64,000 nucleotides of DNA from NCBI RefSeq assembly GCF_002113375.1, contig NZ_NEHO01000013.1:62001-126000 (forward strand). The letters run 5' to 3'. Below the pieces are notes generated by a model that was not told where the DNA came from, ran no database searches, and worked only from the letters and a program-made list of their open reading frames with translations. The DNA comes from Pseudomonas sp. R37(2017). GTDB lineage: Bacteria > Pseudomonadota > Gammaproteobacteria > Pseudomonadales > Pseudomonadaceae. Position 1 is the first letter of the stretch, and every line of letters begins with the position of its first letter. Shown here one piece after another: positions 18,913 through 27,102 of the stretch. Both the position numbers and the translations under genes were made by a program.

Positions 18913-20088
18913 ATGACAGACTCCATCGCGCTGTTGAAGGAAATCGAGCAGGAAATGCGCGAACTGCGCCACCAGATCCATGCCAACCCTGAACTCGGTT
19001 ACCAGGAGGTCGAGACCAGCGAGCTGGTCGCCCAACGGTTGCTGGAATGGGGTTACGAAGTACACCGCGGGATCGCCGAAACCGGGATTATTGCCACGCT
19101 GAAAAAGGGCACGAGCCCACGGGTTATCGGCATACGGGCCGACATGGACGCCCTGCCGATCCTGGAGAAAACCGGCCTGTCCTATGCCAGCCGCATACCC
19201 GGCAAGATGCACGCCTGTGGCCATGACGGGCACACGGTGATGCTCCTGGCGGCCGCTTACGCCCTCGCCCATGGCCACCCGTTCGACGGCACCGTGCGCC
19301 TGATTTTCCAACCCGCCGAAGAAGGCCTGGCCGGCGCCCGACGCATGATCCAGGAAGGCGTGCTGCAACAGTTCCCTTGCGATGCGGTGTTCGCGGCACA
19401 CAACATGCCCGGCTACCCTGTCGGCAAACTCGGCTTCCGGGCCGGCCCCTTCATGGCGTCCGCCGACCAGGTCAGCGTGACGATTCACGGCAAGGGTGGC
19501 CATGGCGCCATGCCGCACTTGAGCGTCGATCCGGTGGTGGTCTGCGCCAGTATCATCATGGCCTTGCAGACCATTGTCTCGCGCAACGTTTCGCCTCAGG
19601 AAATGAGCGTGATCACCGTCGGATCAATCAATGCAGGCAAGGCTTCCAACGTGATCCCGGACAGCGCACACATGCTGATTTCCGTACGCTCGCTGAACAA
19701 TGCGGTCAGAGACCACCTGGAACAGCAGATCTGCAAGCTCATTCATGCCCAGGCCGAGGCTTTCGGCGCGACAGCCGACATCCAATACAGTGCCGATTAT
19801 CCCTTGCTGGTCAACGATCAGGAAATGACCGGATTCGCACGCCAAGTGGCCGTCGACTGGCTGGGTGAAGACGAAGTCATGACCGACATCGTGCCTTTCA
19901 ATGGCAGCGAAGACTTCGCCTATTTCCTGCAGAAATGCCCTGGTTGTTACCTGATTATCGGCAATGGTGACGGCGAGAAAAGCTGCATGGCTCACGACCC
20001 ACGCTACGACTTCAACGATGACATCCTGATCCGGGGCGCGGGCTTCTGGGTCAAGCTGACCGAAGCTTTCCTGCCGCTGAACGCTTGA
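18913..20088 (+). CDS. M20-family amidohydrolase (hippurate hydrolase / aminoacylase type)
   Basis: A 391-residue M20D metallopeptidase. Metal-binding and catalytic segments are GIRADMDALPILE (about 76), MHACGHDGH (about 99-107), FQPAEEG (about 134) and a late NGSEDFAYF. Enzymes of this type release amino acids from N-acyl or N-aroyl conjugates such as hippurate or indoleacetyl-amino acids. It is followed by an amino-acid-type binding protein and a PhyH dioxygenase. The ATG at 18913 is preceded by AAGGA at about 11 bases. The conjugate it hydrolyses is not known. Confidence 0.88.
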   Translation: MTDSIALLKEIEQEMRELRHQIHANPELGYQEVETSELVAQRLLEWGYEVHRGIAETGIIATLKKGTSPRVIGIRADMDALPILEKTGLSYASRIPGKMHACGHDGHTVMLLAAAYALAHGHPFDGTVRLIFQPAEEGLAGARRMIQEGVLQQFPCDAVFAAHNMPGYPVGKLGFRAGPFMASADQVSVTIHGKGGHGAMPHLSVDPVVVCASIIMALQTIVSRNVSPQEMSVITVGSINAGKASNVIPDSAHMLISVRSLNNAVRDHLEQQICKLIHAQAEAFGATADIQYSADYPLLVNDQEMTGFARQVAVDWLGEDEVMTDIVPFNGSEDFAYFLQKCPGCYLIIGNGDGEKSCMAHDPRYDFNDDILIRGAGFWVKLTEAFLPLNA

Positions 20089-20133
20089 GACACGACCTGT
20101 CAAACCGCTAAAACCAATAAAAACGAGGTCAAC

Positions 20134-20913
20134 ATGCAGCTATTTAATCGTCATTACGCCGCCCTGCTCTTCGGATTGATCGTCGCCCCGCTGTCCCAGG
20201 CGCAGCCGGTGATCAAATTCGGTGTGGACCCCAGCTACCCGCCATTCGAGACCAAACAGCCGGATGGTTCATTGAGCGGTTTCGATATCGACCTGGGCAA
20301 CGCCCTGTGCGCCGAGTTGCAGGTCAAGTGCATTTGGGTCGAGCAAAGTTTCGACGGCATGATCCCGGCTTTGAAGGCCAGGAAATTCGACGCCATCCTG
20401 TCCGCATTCAGCGCCACCGAAGTGCGTCGTCAGCAGGTCGACTTCAGCGACAAGATCTACACCGCCCCCTCTTCACTGGTGGCGCGAAGGAACTCGGGAC
20501 TGCTGCCGACGCCGCAGTCATTGCAGGGCAAGTCGGTCGGGGTCGTTCAAGGCTCGCTGCATGAAAGTTACGCCAAGACGCAATGGGGGCGCCAAGGCGC
20601 CAACATCCTTTCCTACCAGACCCAGGATCAGGTGTTCTCAGACCTGATCAATGGACGCCTGGACGCTGCGTTCCAGGCGTCGGTACAGGCCGACATCGGA
20701 TTACTGCAAAAGCCTCAAGGCCAGGACTTCGCTTTTGCAGGCGACCCCATCACCGACAAAAGCATCATTGGCGATGGCGTCGCCATCGGTGTTCGGAAGA
20801 ACCAGCCAGAACTCAGGGAACAACTCAACACAGCCATTGCCGGCATTCGCCAGTCGGGCCAGTACGACCAGATCGCGAAGCAGTATTTCAACTTCGATAT
20901 TTACGGCGAATGA
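20134..20913 (+). CDS. amino-acid-type ABC transporter substrate-binding protein (orphan)
   Basis: A 259-residue periplasmic binding protein of the SBP_bac_3 family. It has a signal peptide of about 23 residues ending in SQAQP, then the family start IKFGVDPSYPPFE and GFDIDLGNAL. It would bind a polar amino acid or amino-acid conjugate. No permease or ATPase gene is adjacent, so it must borrow a transporter or act as a sensor. It lies between the M20 amidohydrolase and the PhyH gene, in the same direction. Confidence 0.9.
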   Translation: MQLFNRHYAALLFGLIVAPLSQAQPVIKFGVDPSYPPFETKQPDGSLSGFDIDLGNALCAELQVKCIWVEQSFDGMIPALKARKFDAILSAFSATEVRRQQVDFSDKIYTAPSSLVARRNSGLLPTPQSLQGKSVGVVQGSLHESYAKTQWGRQGANILSYQTQDQVFSDLINGRLDAAFQASVQADIGLLQKPQGQDFAFAGDPITDKSIIGDGVAIGVRKNQPELREQLNTAIAGIRQSGQYDQIAKQYFNFDIYGE

Positions 20914-20922
20914 GGCAAACCC

Positions 20923-21762
20923 ATGAATGATCTGACCCAACACATTGATTCGCTCGCCCTGCCCGTCAACGACGTTACAGTCAGCGCTTTCCAGCGCGAT
21001 GGCGCCGTGTGTATCCGCAATGCGTTTACGCCAGAGCTCATCAGCGAACTGACCCGGGGTATCGAACGCAACCTGGCGCAACCCAGCCCCCGTGCCAAAG
21101 TGGCGAGCAGCCCTGACGACCCGGGGTGGTTCTTCGAAGACTTCTGCAACTGGCAAACGAATGCGCACTACCGGAACTTCATCTTCGATTCCGCTATCGC
21201 TCCCATTGCGGCCGCGCTGCTGGGCAGCCGACAGGTACGCCTGCATCACGACCACTTACTGGTCAAGGAGCCCAATACCCGTCAGCGCACCCCCTGGCAC
21301 CAGGATCAGCCTTACTACAATATCAGCGGTTCAGACACCGTCAGCTTCTGGATTCCCGTCGACCCCGTGCCACGGGAATCGACCCTCGAATTCATCGCCG
21401 GATCACACAAGGGCCCCTGGCTGATGCCTCGTTCCTTCATGGACAGCCAGGCCAAATGGTTTGCCGAAGGCACGCTCGACGAACTGCCGGACATTGAAAA
21501 TCATCGCGAGGATTTCCCCATTCTGGGCTGGGCGTTGTCACCAGGGGATATGGTGTGCTTCAACATGCTGACCTTGCATGCCTCGTCCGGTGTCGGGGGG
21601 CAAAATCGTCGCCGCGCGTTCTCGGTGAGAGTCACCGGCGATGATGTTCGGCATGCGCCAAGACCTTGGGCCACCTCCCCTCATTTCCCCGGGCTCGAGG
21701 AAACGCTGGCAGCCGATGCCCCCTTGGAACACCCGTTGTTTCCATCCCTCTGGCCTCGCTAG
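20923..21762 (+). CDS. phytanoyl-CoA dioxygenase family protein
   Basis: A 279-residue Fe(II)/2-oxoglutarate oxygenase of the PhyH family. The HxD metal pair is in TPWHQDQPYY (about residue 126), with the distal His in LTLHASSG (about 216) and a 2-oxoglutarate-binding Arg close behind (RRRAFSVR). It starts nine bases after the binding protein stop and is likely co-transcribed with it. Bacterial PhyH proteins hydroxylate or demethylate small metabolites; the substrate may be what the M20 enzyme releases, but that is inference. Confidence 0.87.
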   Translation: MNDLTQHIDSLALPVNDVTVSAFQRDGAVCIRNAFTPELISELTRGIERNLAQPSPRAKVASSPDDPGWFFEDFCNWQTNAHYRNFIFDSAIAPIAAALLGSRQVRLHHDHLLVKEPNTRQRTPWHQDQPYYNISGSDTVSFWIPVDPVPRESTLEFIAGSHKGPWLMPRSFMDSQAKWFAEGTLDELPDIENHREDFPILGWALSPGDMVCFNMLTLHASSGVGGQNRRRAFSVRVTGDDVRHAPRPWATSPHFPGLEETLAADAPLEHPLFPSLWPR

Positions 21763-21803
21763 TTGCTTGCGTACGGCTCGAACCGACCTGAAAGCTGATC
21801 GCC

Positions 21804-21835
21804 GGAACACTGGATTGCAGTGTTCCAGCGTTTTT
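21804..21835 (+). terminator. Rho-independent terminator after the PhyH gene
   Basis: GGAACACTG-GATTG-CAGTGTTCC (21804-21826), a perfect 9-bp stem, followed by AGCG and a T run. Confidence 0.8.
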
Positions 21836-21957
21836 ACGATAGCCACCCGCTTGAGTCATCCGCCGAAGTACCTTACTCATGGGGCCTGAAGGCACGTTTA
21901 TCACAGGGAGCGATTTCCTGATGGATGGATCACTCTGCATTCCTGCGAAATTCGACC

Positions 21958-22449
21958 TTAATCATGACCTGAACCTCCCGCCGCAATGCCTTGCTTGATA
22001 TTGGCCAGTCGCTGCGAGAAGCCCTGCTTTTCAAGGGCTTGAGCCGTGTCTTCCAACACGCGGCGTAATGGGTAGCCGATCTCTTCTTCCAGGTGCTCAA
22101 TAGTTTCAAAGGTGGCCGTCCAGTGAGAGGTCAGCTTGCTCACTAGTTTCTTGCCCGCAGGGGTCAGTTGAACAACCGTCTGCCGAGCATCTTCCCCACG
22201 CTGGCGGGCGATCACGCCTTCAGTCTCCATGTGGCTGAGTGTCTGGCTGATGGCGCCTTGGGTCAGATGAGTCAGGGCGGTGATTTCAGTAACCGTCCTG
22301 GCGCCAGAACGTATTGCACGCAACACAGGGGTGTATCGCGCTCGATACTTCAAGCCCATTTGTTGGTAATGCTCTTCTGCACCCAACTCCACCAACTCCG
22401 ACACATACCGCAGAAGCTCACCCAGACCCGGTTCATTTCTTTTCGTCAT
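21958..22449 (-). CDS. MarR-family regulator
   Basis: A 163-residue MarR protein with a winged helix (about residues 45-110; TEITALTHLTQGAISQTLSHMETEGVIAR). It is the last gene of a three-gene minus-strand operon, 14 bases after the thioesterase stop. I chose the ATG at 22449, with GGAG about 10 bases upstream. A 14-bp perfect palindrome upstream of the operon (23772-23785) is its likely operator, so it would repress its own operon until a small aromatic or acyl ligand is present. Confidence 0.88.
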   Translation of the reverse strand: MTKRNEPGLGELLRYVSELVELGAEEHYQQMGLKYRARYTPVLRAIRSGARTVTEITALTHLTQGAISQTLSHMETEGVIARQRGEDARQTVVQLTPAGKKLVSKLTSHWTATFETIEHLEEEIGYPLRRVLEDTAQALEKQGFSQRLANIKQGIAAGGSGHD

Positions 22450-22463
22450 TGCGGCTATCTCCA

Positions 22464-22901
22464 TCAAGTGGTTGCAAGTGCGGCTTTTTCATGGAGGCGC
22501 TGCATGAATTTGTTGATGTCGATGATCGCCCTGCGATGGGTGCCTTCGCCGATGAGGCCGGTCTCGTCGTGGCACTGCACGTTGAACAACAGCGCCCTGC
22601 CCTCCAGGCCGATGAGTTCGACGGTCGCCGTCACCGTCATGCCCACCGGCGTCGCCGCGATGTGGCTCATGTCGACATGAGTACCCACTGTTCGTTGCTC
22701 AGGCGAGAGAAAGGGTCGCAGCCCCTCGATACAGGTTTGCTCGACGAAACCGATCATCATCGCCGTGGCGAGAACGGGAGGCATATCACTGAAGCCCGGC
22801 CAACTGGTCTCGACTTCTGGAACGGTGTGCCGCTGTGCGACAGTCAGCCGATCACTGTGGCGCAGGCCCACTGACAAAAGCGCTTTTTCCGAGGTGCTCA
22901 T
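22464..22901 (-). CDS. thioesterase, FlK-like hotdog fold
   Basis: A 145-residue single-domain thioesterase resembling the fluoroacetyl-CoA thioesterase family: an acidic residue in GFVEQTCIE (about 55) and the conserved THVDMSHIAATPVG segment (about 74-87). It should hydrolyse a small acyl-CoA. The ATG at 22901 overlaps the stop of the methyltransferase gene (ATGA), so the two are translationally coupled. The acyl group is unknown. Confidence 0.82.
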   Translation of the reverse strand: MSTSEKALLSVGLRHSDRLTVAQRHTVPEVETSWPGFSDMPPVLATAMMIGFVEQTCIEGLRPFLSPEQRTVGTHVDMSHIAATPVGMTVTATVELIGLEGRALLFNVQCHDETGLIGEGTHRRAIIDINKFMQRLHEKAALATT

Positions 22902-23656
22902 ACGCGTCCGACTCTCATGTTGATTGGCCAGGTCACTGATCGCCGATCTTTGGACGATCCCCACATCGCGGCCAAGTCACGCGCAAAACCATGCAGAAGG
23001 TCTTCTCGCCCAGCTTCCCGAGCCTGCCGAACCGCTGACCACGTTGAGATGTAGCCGAGAAACTCATCCAGGTTCCAGTCAAGTTGAATACTCAAGGACG
23101 GCGTTTCGATGGGAGTGAACGGGAATTCCAGCGTGGCGTAGCCGGTGTCGACCAATTGGCGCTCGGCAGGCCAATAGGGGCCGATCTCTTGCCAGTAAAA
23201 ATGCTTGAAGCGCTCACCGAGATCCCCTTCAAGACGCAGGACACCATAGCTGATCAGAGCCAGTACCGCTTTAGGCTCCGCGATTCGGCGAACTTCGGTA
23301 TAGAACTTCGGCAAGTCGAACCAATGTGCGGCCTGTGCGGCTGTGATCAGGCCGGCGCTACGGCTCAGAAGTGGAATATCCTCCGCTGGAGCACATTCAT
23401 AGCTGACGTTGTTACGGGGCACGGCATGATCGATTTGTTCATCACTTGGATCAAACCCCGCCACGGAAGTGAAGTGATCGGCAAGTTGGCAGGTTAGCTG
23501 ACCGGTACCGCACCCCACGTCGACGGCAAGGGTCTTGTTCGGAGCAATGGAAGCCAGGAAGGCGCTTAGCTCAAGGGGGTATTCCGGCCTGAAACGCGAG
23601 TAGGCCTGACCGCCTTGATCGAACCAGTTCCGTACTACGGTTGAAGGACTATTCAT
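22898..23656 (-). CDS. class I SAM-dependent methyltransferase
   Basis: A 252-residue methyltransferase with the SAM-binding motif VDVGCGTGQLTCQ (about residues 45-57), the acidic loop GFDPSDEQ and the post-motif AQAAHWFD. The acceptor is unknown; relatives include ubiquinone/biotin-type and small-molecule methyltransferases. It is the first full-size gene of the methyltransferase-thioesterase-MarR operon and is preceded by a 23-codon ORF. Confidence 0.87.
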   Translation of the reverse strand: MNSPSTVVRNWFDQGGQAYSRFRPEYPLELSAFLASIAPNKTLAVDVGCGTGQLTCQLADHFTSVAGFDPSDEQIDHAVPRNNVSYECAPAEDIPLLSRSAGLITAAQAAHWFDLPKFYTEVRRIAEPKAVLALISYGVLRLEGDLGERFKHFYWQEIGPYWPAERQLVDTGYATLEFPFTPIETPSLSIQLDWNLDEFLGYISTWSAVRQAREAGREDLLHGFARDLAAMWGSSKDRRSVTWPINMRVGRV

Positions 23657-23668
23657 TGATCGACTCTC

Positions 23669-23740
23669 TCAGCTCCAAGTTAAGTTTGATGCGTGCCACT
23701 CGCTGAGAAAATCCTGCCCCGGCTCGTTTTGTCGACTCAT
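23669..23740 (-). CDS. 23-codon ORF upstream of the methyltransferase operon
   Basis: ATG at 23740 with a strong GGAGG seven to eight bases upstream, 23 codons starting MSRQNEPG, and a stop 12 bases before the methyltransferase start. The strong ribosome site and close spacing suggest it is translated, as a leader peptide or to couple translation. Its start loosely resembles that of the MarR protein (MTKRNEPG). No family is recognised. Confidence 0.45.
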   Translation of the reverse strand: MSRQNEPGQDFLSEWHASNLTWS

Positions 23741-23771
23741 GACTGTTACCTCCATCACGCATTTGAATTTA

Positions 23772-23785
23772 CATTAGCGCTAATG
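23772..23785. promoter_or_regulatory. palindromic operator, probably for the MarR protein
   Basis: CATTAGCGCTAATG is a perfect 14-bp palindrome 32 bases before the 23-codon ORF, in the promoter region of the methyltransferase-thioesterase-MarR operon. Confidence 0.65.
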
Positions 23786-23880
23786 CATTTTCAAAGCAAC
23801 TGACTCATGCTGATCAGAGTCGGCGAACTTGCACAGACGACAGGCGGTGCACCCAATTTGCTCATGCCAGACACAGAAAG

Positions 23881-23906
23881 AAAAAAGCCCCGTTCTCACG
23901 GGGCTT
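23881..23906 (-). terminator. Rho-independent terminator of the MFS remnant
   Basis: Stem AAGCCCCG/CGGGGCTT with a six-base loop, followed on the minus strand by a T run. It directly follows the stop of the MFS fragment. Confidence 0.88.
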
Positions 23907-23920
23907 CACTCATGGAAGCA

Positions 23921-24222
23921 TTAGGCTTTTGCTGGTTCTGGAGCCAGAACCTGGCAAATAACACCGCCCAGCACCAAAGCACCAATGCAAATTCCGAGCG
24001 TTGCTTGAACTCCATAACCGTCCATGACGATAGGCAGCAGGAAGGTAGCGCCTGCGGCCCCCAAGCGACTCATTGCAACGGAGAAGCCAATGCCAGAGGC
24101 TCGCAATTCTATAGGGAAGAGCTCAGGCAGATATGCGTACGCCAAGCTGCCTCATCCATATTTTCGATCAGCACACCAGCGAAACAGGCAAATACAAAAC
24201 CAGCAACCCATGCGATCATCAC
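23921..24222 (-). pseudogene. C-terminal fragment of an MFS transporter
   Basis: The last 74 codons read as the end of a sugar/aromatic-acid type MFS protein (YLPELFPIELRASGIGF, then two membrane spans). Just upstream, in another frame, are AWVAGFVFACFAGVL and further MFS-like residues, so there is a frameshift near 24140. Everything before about 24222 is missing; the AraC gene ends 28 bases further on. It keeps its terminator. It is a decayed transporter that may once have belonged to the neighbouring catabolic regulon. Confidence 0.72.
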
Positions 24223-24250
24223 TCAAACCAAAATCACTTCCCGAGCCAAC

Positions 24251-25207
24251 TCAGCGCGGTGCTTTATTGGCAGTTCGCCCTACTGTCTGAGACGGTAATT
24301 CTCCAAAGAAATCTTGATAATATCTTGAGAACCGCCCCAGGTGACTGAACCCCGCATCCAATGCCGCCCCTTGTATCTTGTCATTGGGGGAAAGCAACAA
24401 CAGCTTGCGAGCGATATTTAAACGTACCGTGCGAATGTAATTTAACGGTGACATGCCCATTATTGATTCAAAACTGTACTGAAGAGTGCGACGACTAACC
24501 TTGAGATGATTACACATCTCCAACACACCGAATTCTTCATTCGAGAAGTTCTCAAACAGCAGTTCACAACTCCTATCCACTATATAGGCACGCGTACTAG
24601 GAGGTAGAACTTGCAGTCTGGCGTCAGTTTCACTTAGCGCCACATCATTGACAGACGCCATTAAACGCAAAATCTCAGACTGCCCAACGTCAAAGCCTTG
24701 ATGACCTATAAAATTCTGCAGTATCGTTTTCTGGAAATCCAAAACCGAACCCTGAGTTGGCGTTATAAATTTTTCAAACGCACCCTTCAGAGCCAACATT
24801 TTGGTGTCAGTGAGATGCTCGTAAAAAAAATCCCGATCCAAGGTAACTATGTAAGCACAGATGGTACTTTTTGAGACTGCATGGATGGGTTTGCCGGACG
24901 AAAAGTGAAAGCTCCCGGAGTTCACGTATCTACCATTTAGAAGAATATCGTTATCTCCATGGATGTTTATCAACATGATCTTGTCAGACGGAACATAGCC
25001 GATCTGCTCAACCAATGGCGTATCAATAATCTCCTTGGTGATACGCACGTGCTTGTCCAACAGGACATCGGTCAAGGAGCCGTGAAATCGCGCCTTTTTC
25101 TCCAACTGGTGATAGCGATTATCGAGCCATTGGTCCAGGCCGTTAGCATGCTCACATACATCGTTGGAGACCGAAACACGTACAGGGGAAGAGCCAGCAG
25201 CATTCAT
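24251..25207 (-). CDS. AraC/XylS-family activator, likely master regulator of the 25.5-38.5 kb regulon
   Basis: A 318-residue regulator. The N-terminal ligand-binding part (to about residue 205) resembles the FeaR/EutR group. The C-terminal AraC domain has two helix-turn-helix units (LEMCNHLKVSRRTLQYSFE near 230 and AALDAGFSHLGRFSRYYQDFFGE near 285). The ATG at 25207 fits the domain start; the frame is open to 25399, but that stretch looks non-coding. Five sites TTGCC-N6-GG(A/C)TA in front of all transcription units of the adjacent catabolic cluster resemble XylS boxes (TGCA-N6-GGNTA), which makes this protein the obvious candidate to bind them. The inducer is unknown. Confidence 0.85.
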   Translation of the reverse strand: MNAAGSSPVRVSVSNDVCEHANGLDQWLDNRYHQLEKKARFHGSLTDVLLDKHVRITKEIIDTPLVEQIGYVPSDKIMLINIHGDNDILLNGRYVNSGSFHFSSGKPIHAVSKSTICAYIVTLDRDFFYEHLTDTKMLALKGAFEKFITPTQGSVLDFQKTILQNFIGHQGFDVGQSEILRLMASVNDVALSETDARLQVLPPSTRAYIVDRSCELLFENFSNEEFGVLEMCNHLKVSRRTLQYSFESIMGMSPLNYIRTVRLNIARKLLLLSPNDKIQGAALDAGFSHLGRFSRYYQDFFGELPSQTVGRTANKAPR

Positions 25208-25516
25208 GATCGTTCTTTTTCCACGCACAGAACCAATAAGTTTAACCAGCAATATACATGCCGGCTCACCTTCTTTCGCTAATGGAAATCCACCACAAAA
25301 AGGTCTGATGATTAAACACAATAATAAGTGAATTTTCAGTTCGAGAGCGATGAATCTACGGATAACGAGATAACAATCATGACGAAAATGCAGGAGCAAC
25401 AGTAAATCAATAACAATTTGGAATATTCATCGTACGTTCCCGCGATACCTATCGCGAGCCAAAACGCACCGAAATGAGCCGGAGCATAAAGTTGTTACTG
25501 CTGCGTTACCGTTCAC

Positions 25517-25541
25517 CACAAAAAAAGGCGCTAATGGCGCC
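25517..25541 (-). terminator. Rho-independent terminator of the SDR-PfpI-cupin operon
   Basis: GGCGC-N5-GCGCC (25527-25541), followed on the minus strand by a T run; 21 bases past the stop of the last SDR gene. Confidence 0.85.
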
Positions 25542-25561
25542 CTCTTCTGACCACTGAAAAT

Positions 25562-26323
25562 TTATTCGAAATGACCGGCTGTCACGCCGCCATCAATCGA
25601 ATAAATGATTCCGTTGGTATATGCAGCATCATTGGAAGAAAGATGATGAATTACTTTTCCAACTTCATCCGGGGCAGCGAATCGCCCAAGAGGCACTTCC
25701 TTCATATACGAGAGTTTTTCCTCCTCGGGATTAGCCGCCTCGGCAAACAGTTGATCCATCATCCGGGTCTGCACGAAGCCGGGGCACACTGCATTGGAAC
25801 GAATGCCGAACTTACCGTAGTCCAGAGCCAAACACCGAACCAGACCGATGACGCCATGTTTGGAGGCGCAATAAGCTGCATATCCCGAAGCACCGCGAAC
25901 ACCTGCGTCCGAACTGACTGCCACGAAGCTGCCGTGCTTCTGCTCCATAAAGATATCCATGGCGCTTTTTGCCAGCAGGTAGGTGCCGTTCAAATTGACG
26001 GATATTTGCAGATCCCATTCACTTCGCGGCATCTGATCAATTCGTCCTGTACGAGCTACACCCGCACAGGAAACAATTGCCGACAGCCAGCCAAAACGCT
26101 CTTTGGCACCGGAGACCAAGGCACTGACTTCCAATTCGTTCGCGACATCTACAACATTAAAGTCGAAGGTACCGCCTATGGCCTTGATTTGCTCGGCGGT
26201 TTTCACCAGCCCCGCCCTATCCCGGTCAGCACCCACTACCGCGTAACCTCGCTGAGCAAAGACAAGCGCCGTGGCTTGTCCAATACCGGACGCCGCGCCT
26301 GAAATGACCGCTACGTTTTTCAT
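25562..26323 (-). CDS. short-chain dehydrogenase/reductase
   Basis: A 253-residue classical SDR with the NAD(P) motif SGAASGIGQA (residues 8-17), catalytic Ser in AVSSDAG and YxxxK as YCASK (about 151-155), and the C-terminal NGIIYSIDGG. GGAGAG lies five bases before the ATG at 26323. It is the last gene of the minus-strand operon cupin-PfpI-SDR-SDR. It would oxidise an alcohol or reduce a ketone in the pathway; the substrate cannot be read from sequence. Confidence 0.9.
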   Translation of the reverse strand: MKNVAVISGAASGIGQATALVFAQRGYAVVGADRDRAGLVKTAEQIKAIGGTFDFNVVDVANELEVSALVSGAKERFGWLSAIVSCAGVARTGRIDQMPRSEWDLQISVNLNGTYLLAKSAMDIFMEQKHGSFVAVSSDAGVRGASGYAAYCASKHGVIGLVRCLALDYGKFGIRSNAVCPGFVQTRMMDQLFAEAANPEEEKLSYMKEVPLGRFAAPDEVGKVIHHLSSNDAAYTNGIIYSIDGGVTAGHFE

Positions 26324-26358
26324 GATTCTCTCCAACTGCTGGCCCAGCTGTTTTCACT

Positions 26359-27102
26359 TTACTGAGCGAGAAAACCGCCATCGATTATGAACTCGGCACC
26401 GGTAGCAAACTTCGATTCATCCGACGCGAGGAACAGCGCCATGTTGGCTATATCCATTGGCTCTCCTACATGCCCGATGGGATGCAGCTTGCCCAGCCGT
26501 GCCAGCTCTACTGGATCATCCCCAATCATTGGAGTTTTGATGTAGCCAGGGTGAATGCTGTTGACCCTGACCTTGTACCCCTTTCGACCGGCGTGGAGCG
26601 CGGCGGACTTGGTCAGGTTGCGCACACCAGCCTTGCCAGCGCTGTATGCCGCATAAGTATCGATACCAACGATACCCTCGATGGAGGACAAGTTGATGAT
26701 GGAGCCACCCTGCTCCCTGAGGGCTTTCATGCCGTGCTTGGTGCCGAGGAAAGTACCATTGAGGTTGACGTCGAGCTCACGCTTCCAGTCTTCGAAGCTG
26801 ACCTCTTCAACATTGCCTGGAATGGCGATGCCAGCACTGTTCATGACAACATCTACCTTGCCGAAGTGGGCATTGGCTTGCTTGAAGAGATCGATCCAGT
26901 TCGTCTCATCGCGCACATCAAGACGTACGAACATTGCATCACTGCCAGTCTCGACGATCTGCGCGACGATCGATTGGGCAGCTTGTTCGTTGATGTCGCC
27001 GAGTACGAGCCTGGCACCCTCTTGAGCAAAGCGAATTGCAGTCGCTTTTCCAAGGCCCGAACAAGCACCGGAGATAACAGCTACTTTCCCTTCAAGGCGC
27101 AT
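26359..27102 (-). CDS. short-chain dehydrogenase/reductase
   Basis: A 247-residue classical SDR with SGACSGLGKA (residues 10-19), NSAGIA, catalytic Ser in NLSSIEG and YSAGK (about 150-154), and C-terminal EFIIDGG. An Asp at the end of strand beta2 (VLGDIN) predicts NAD(H) preference. Its start overlaps the PfpI gene by 11 bases, so the two are coupled. It is paralogous to, but clearly different from, the neighbouring SDR, which suggests two successive alcohol/ketone steps. Confidence 0.9.
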   Translation of the reverse strand: MRLEGKVAVISGACSGLGKATAIRFAQEGARLVLGDINEQAAQSIVAQIVETGSDAMFVRLDVRDETNWIDLFKQANAHFGKVDVVMNSAGIAIPGNVEEVSFEDWKRELDVNLNGTFLGTKHGMKALREQGGSIINLSSIEGIVGIDTYAAYSAGKAGVRNLTKSAALHAGRKGYKVRVNSIHPGYIKTPMIGDDPVELARLGKLHPIGHVGEPMDIANMALFLASDESKFATGAEFIIDGGFLAQ

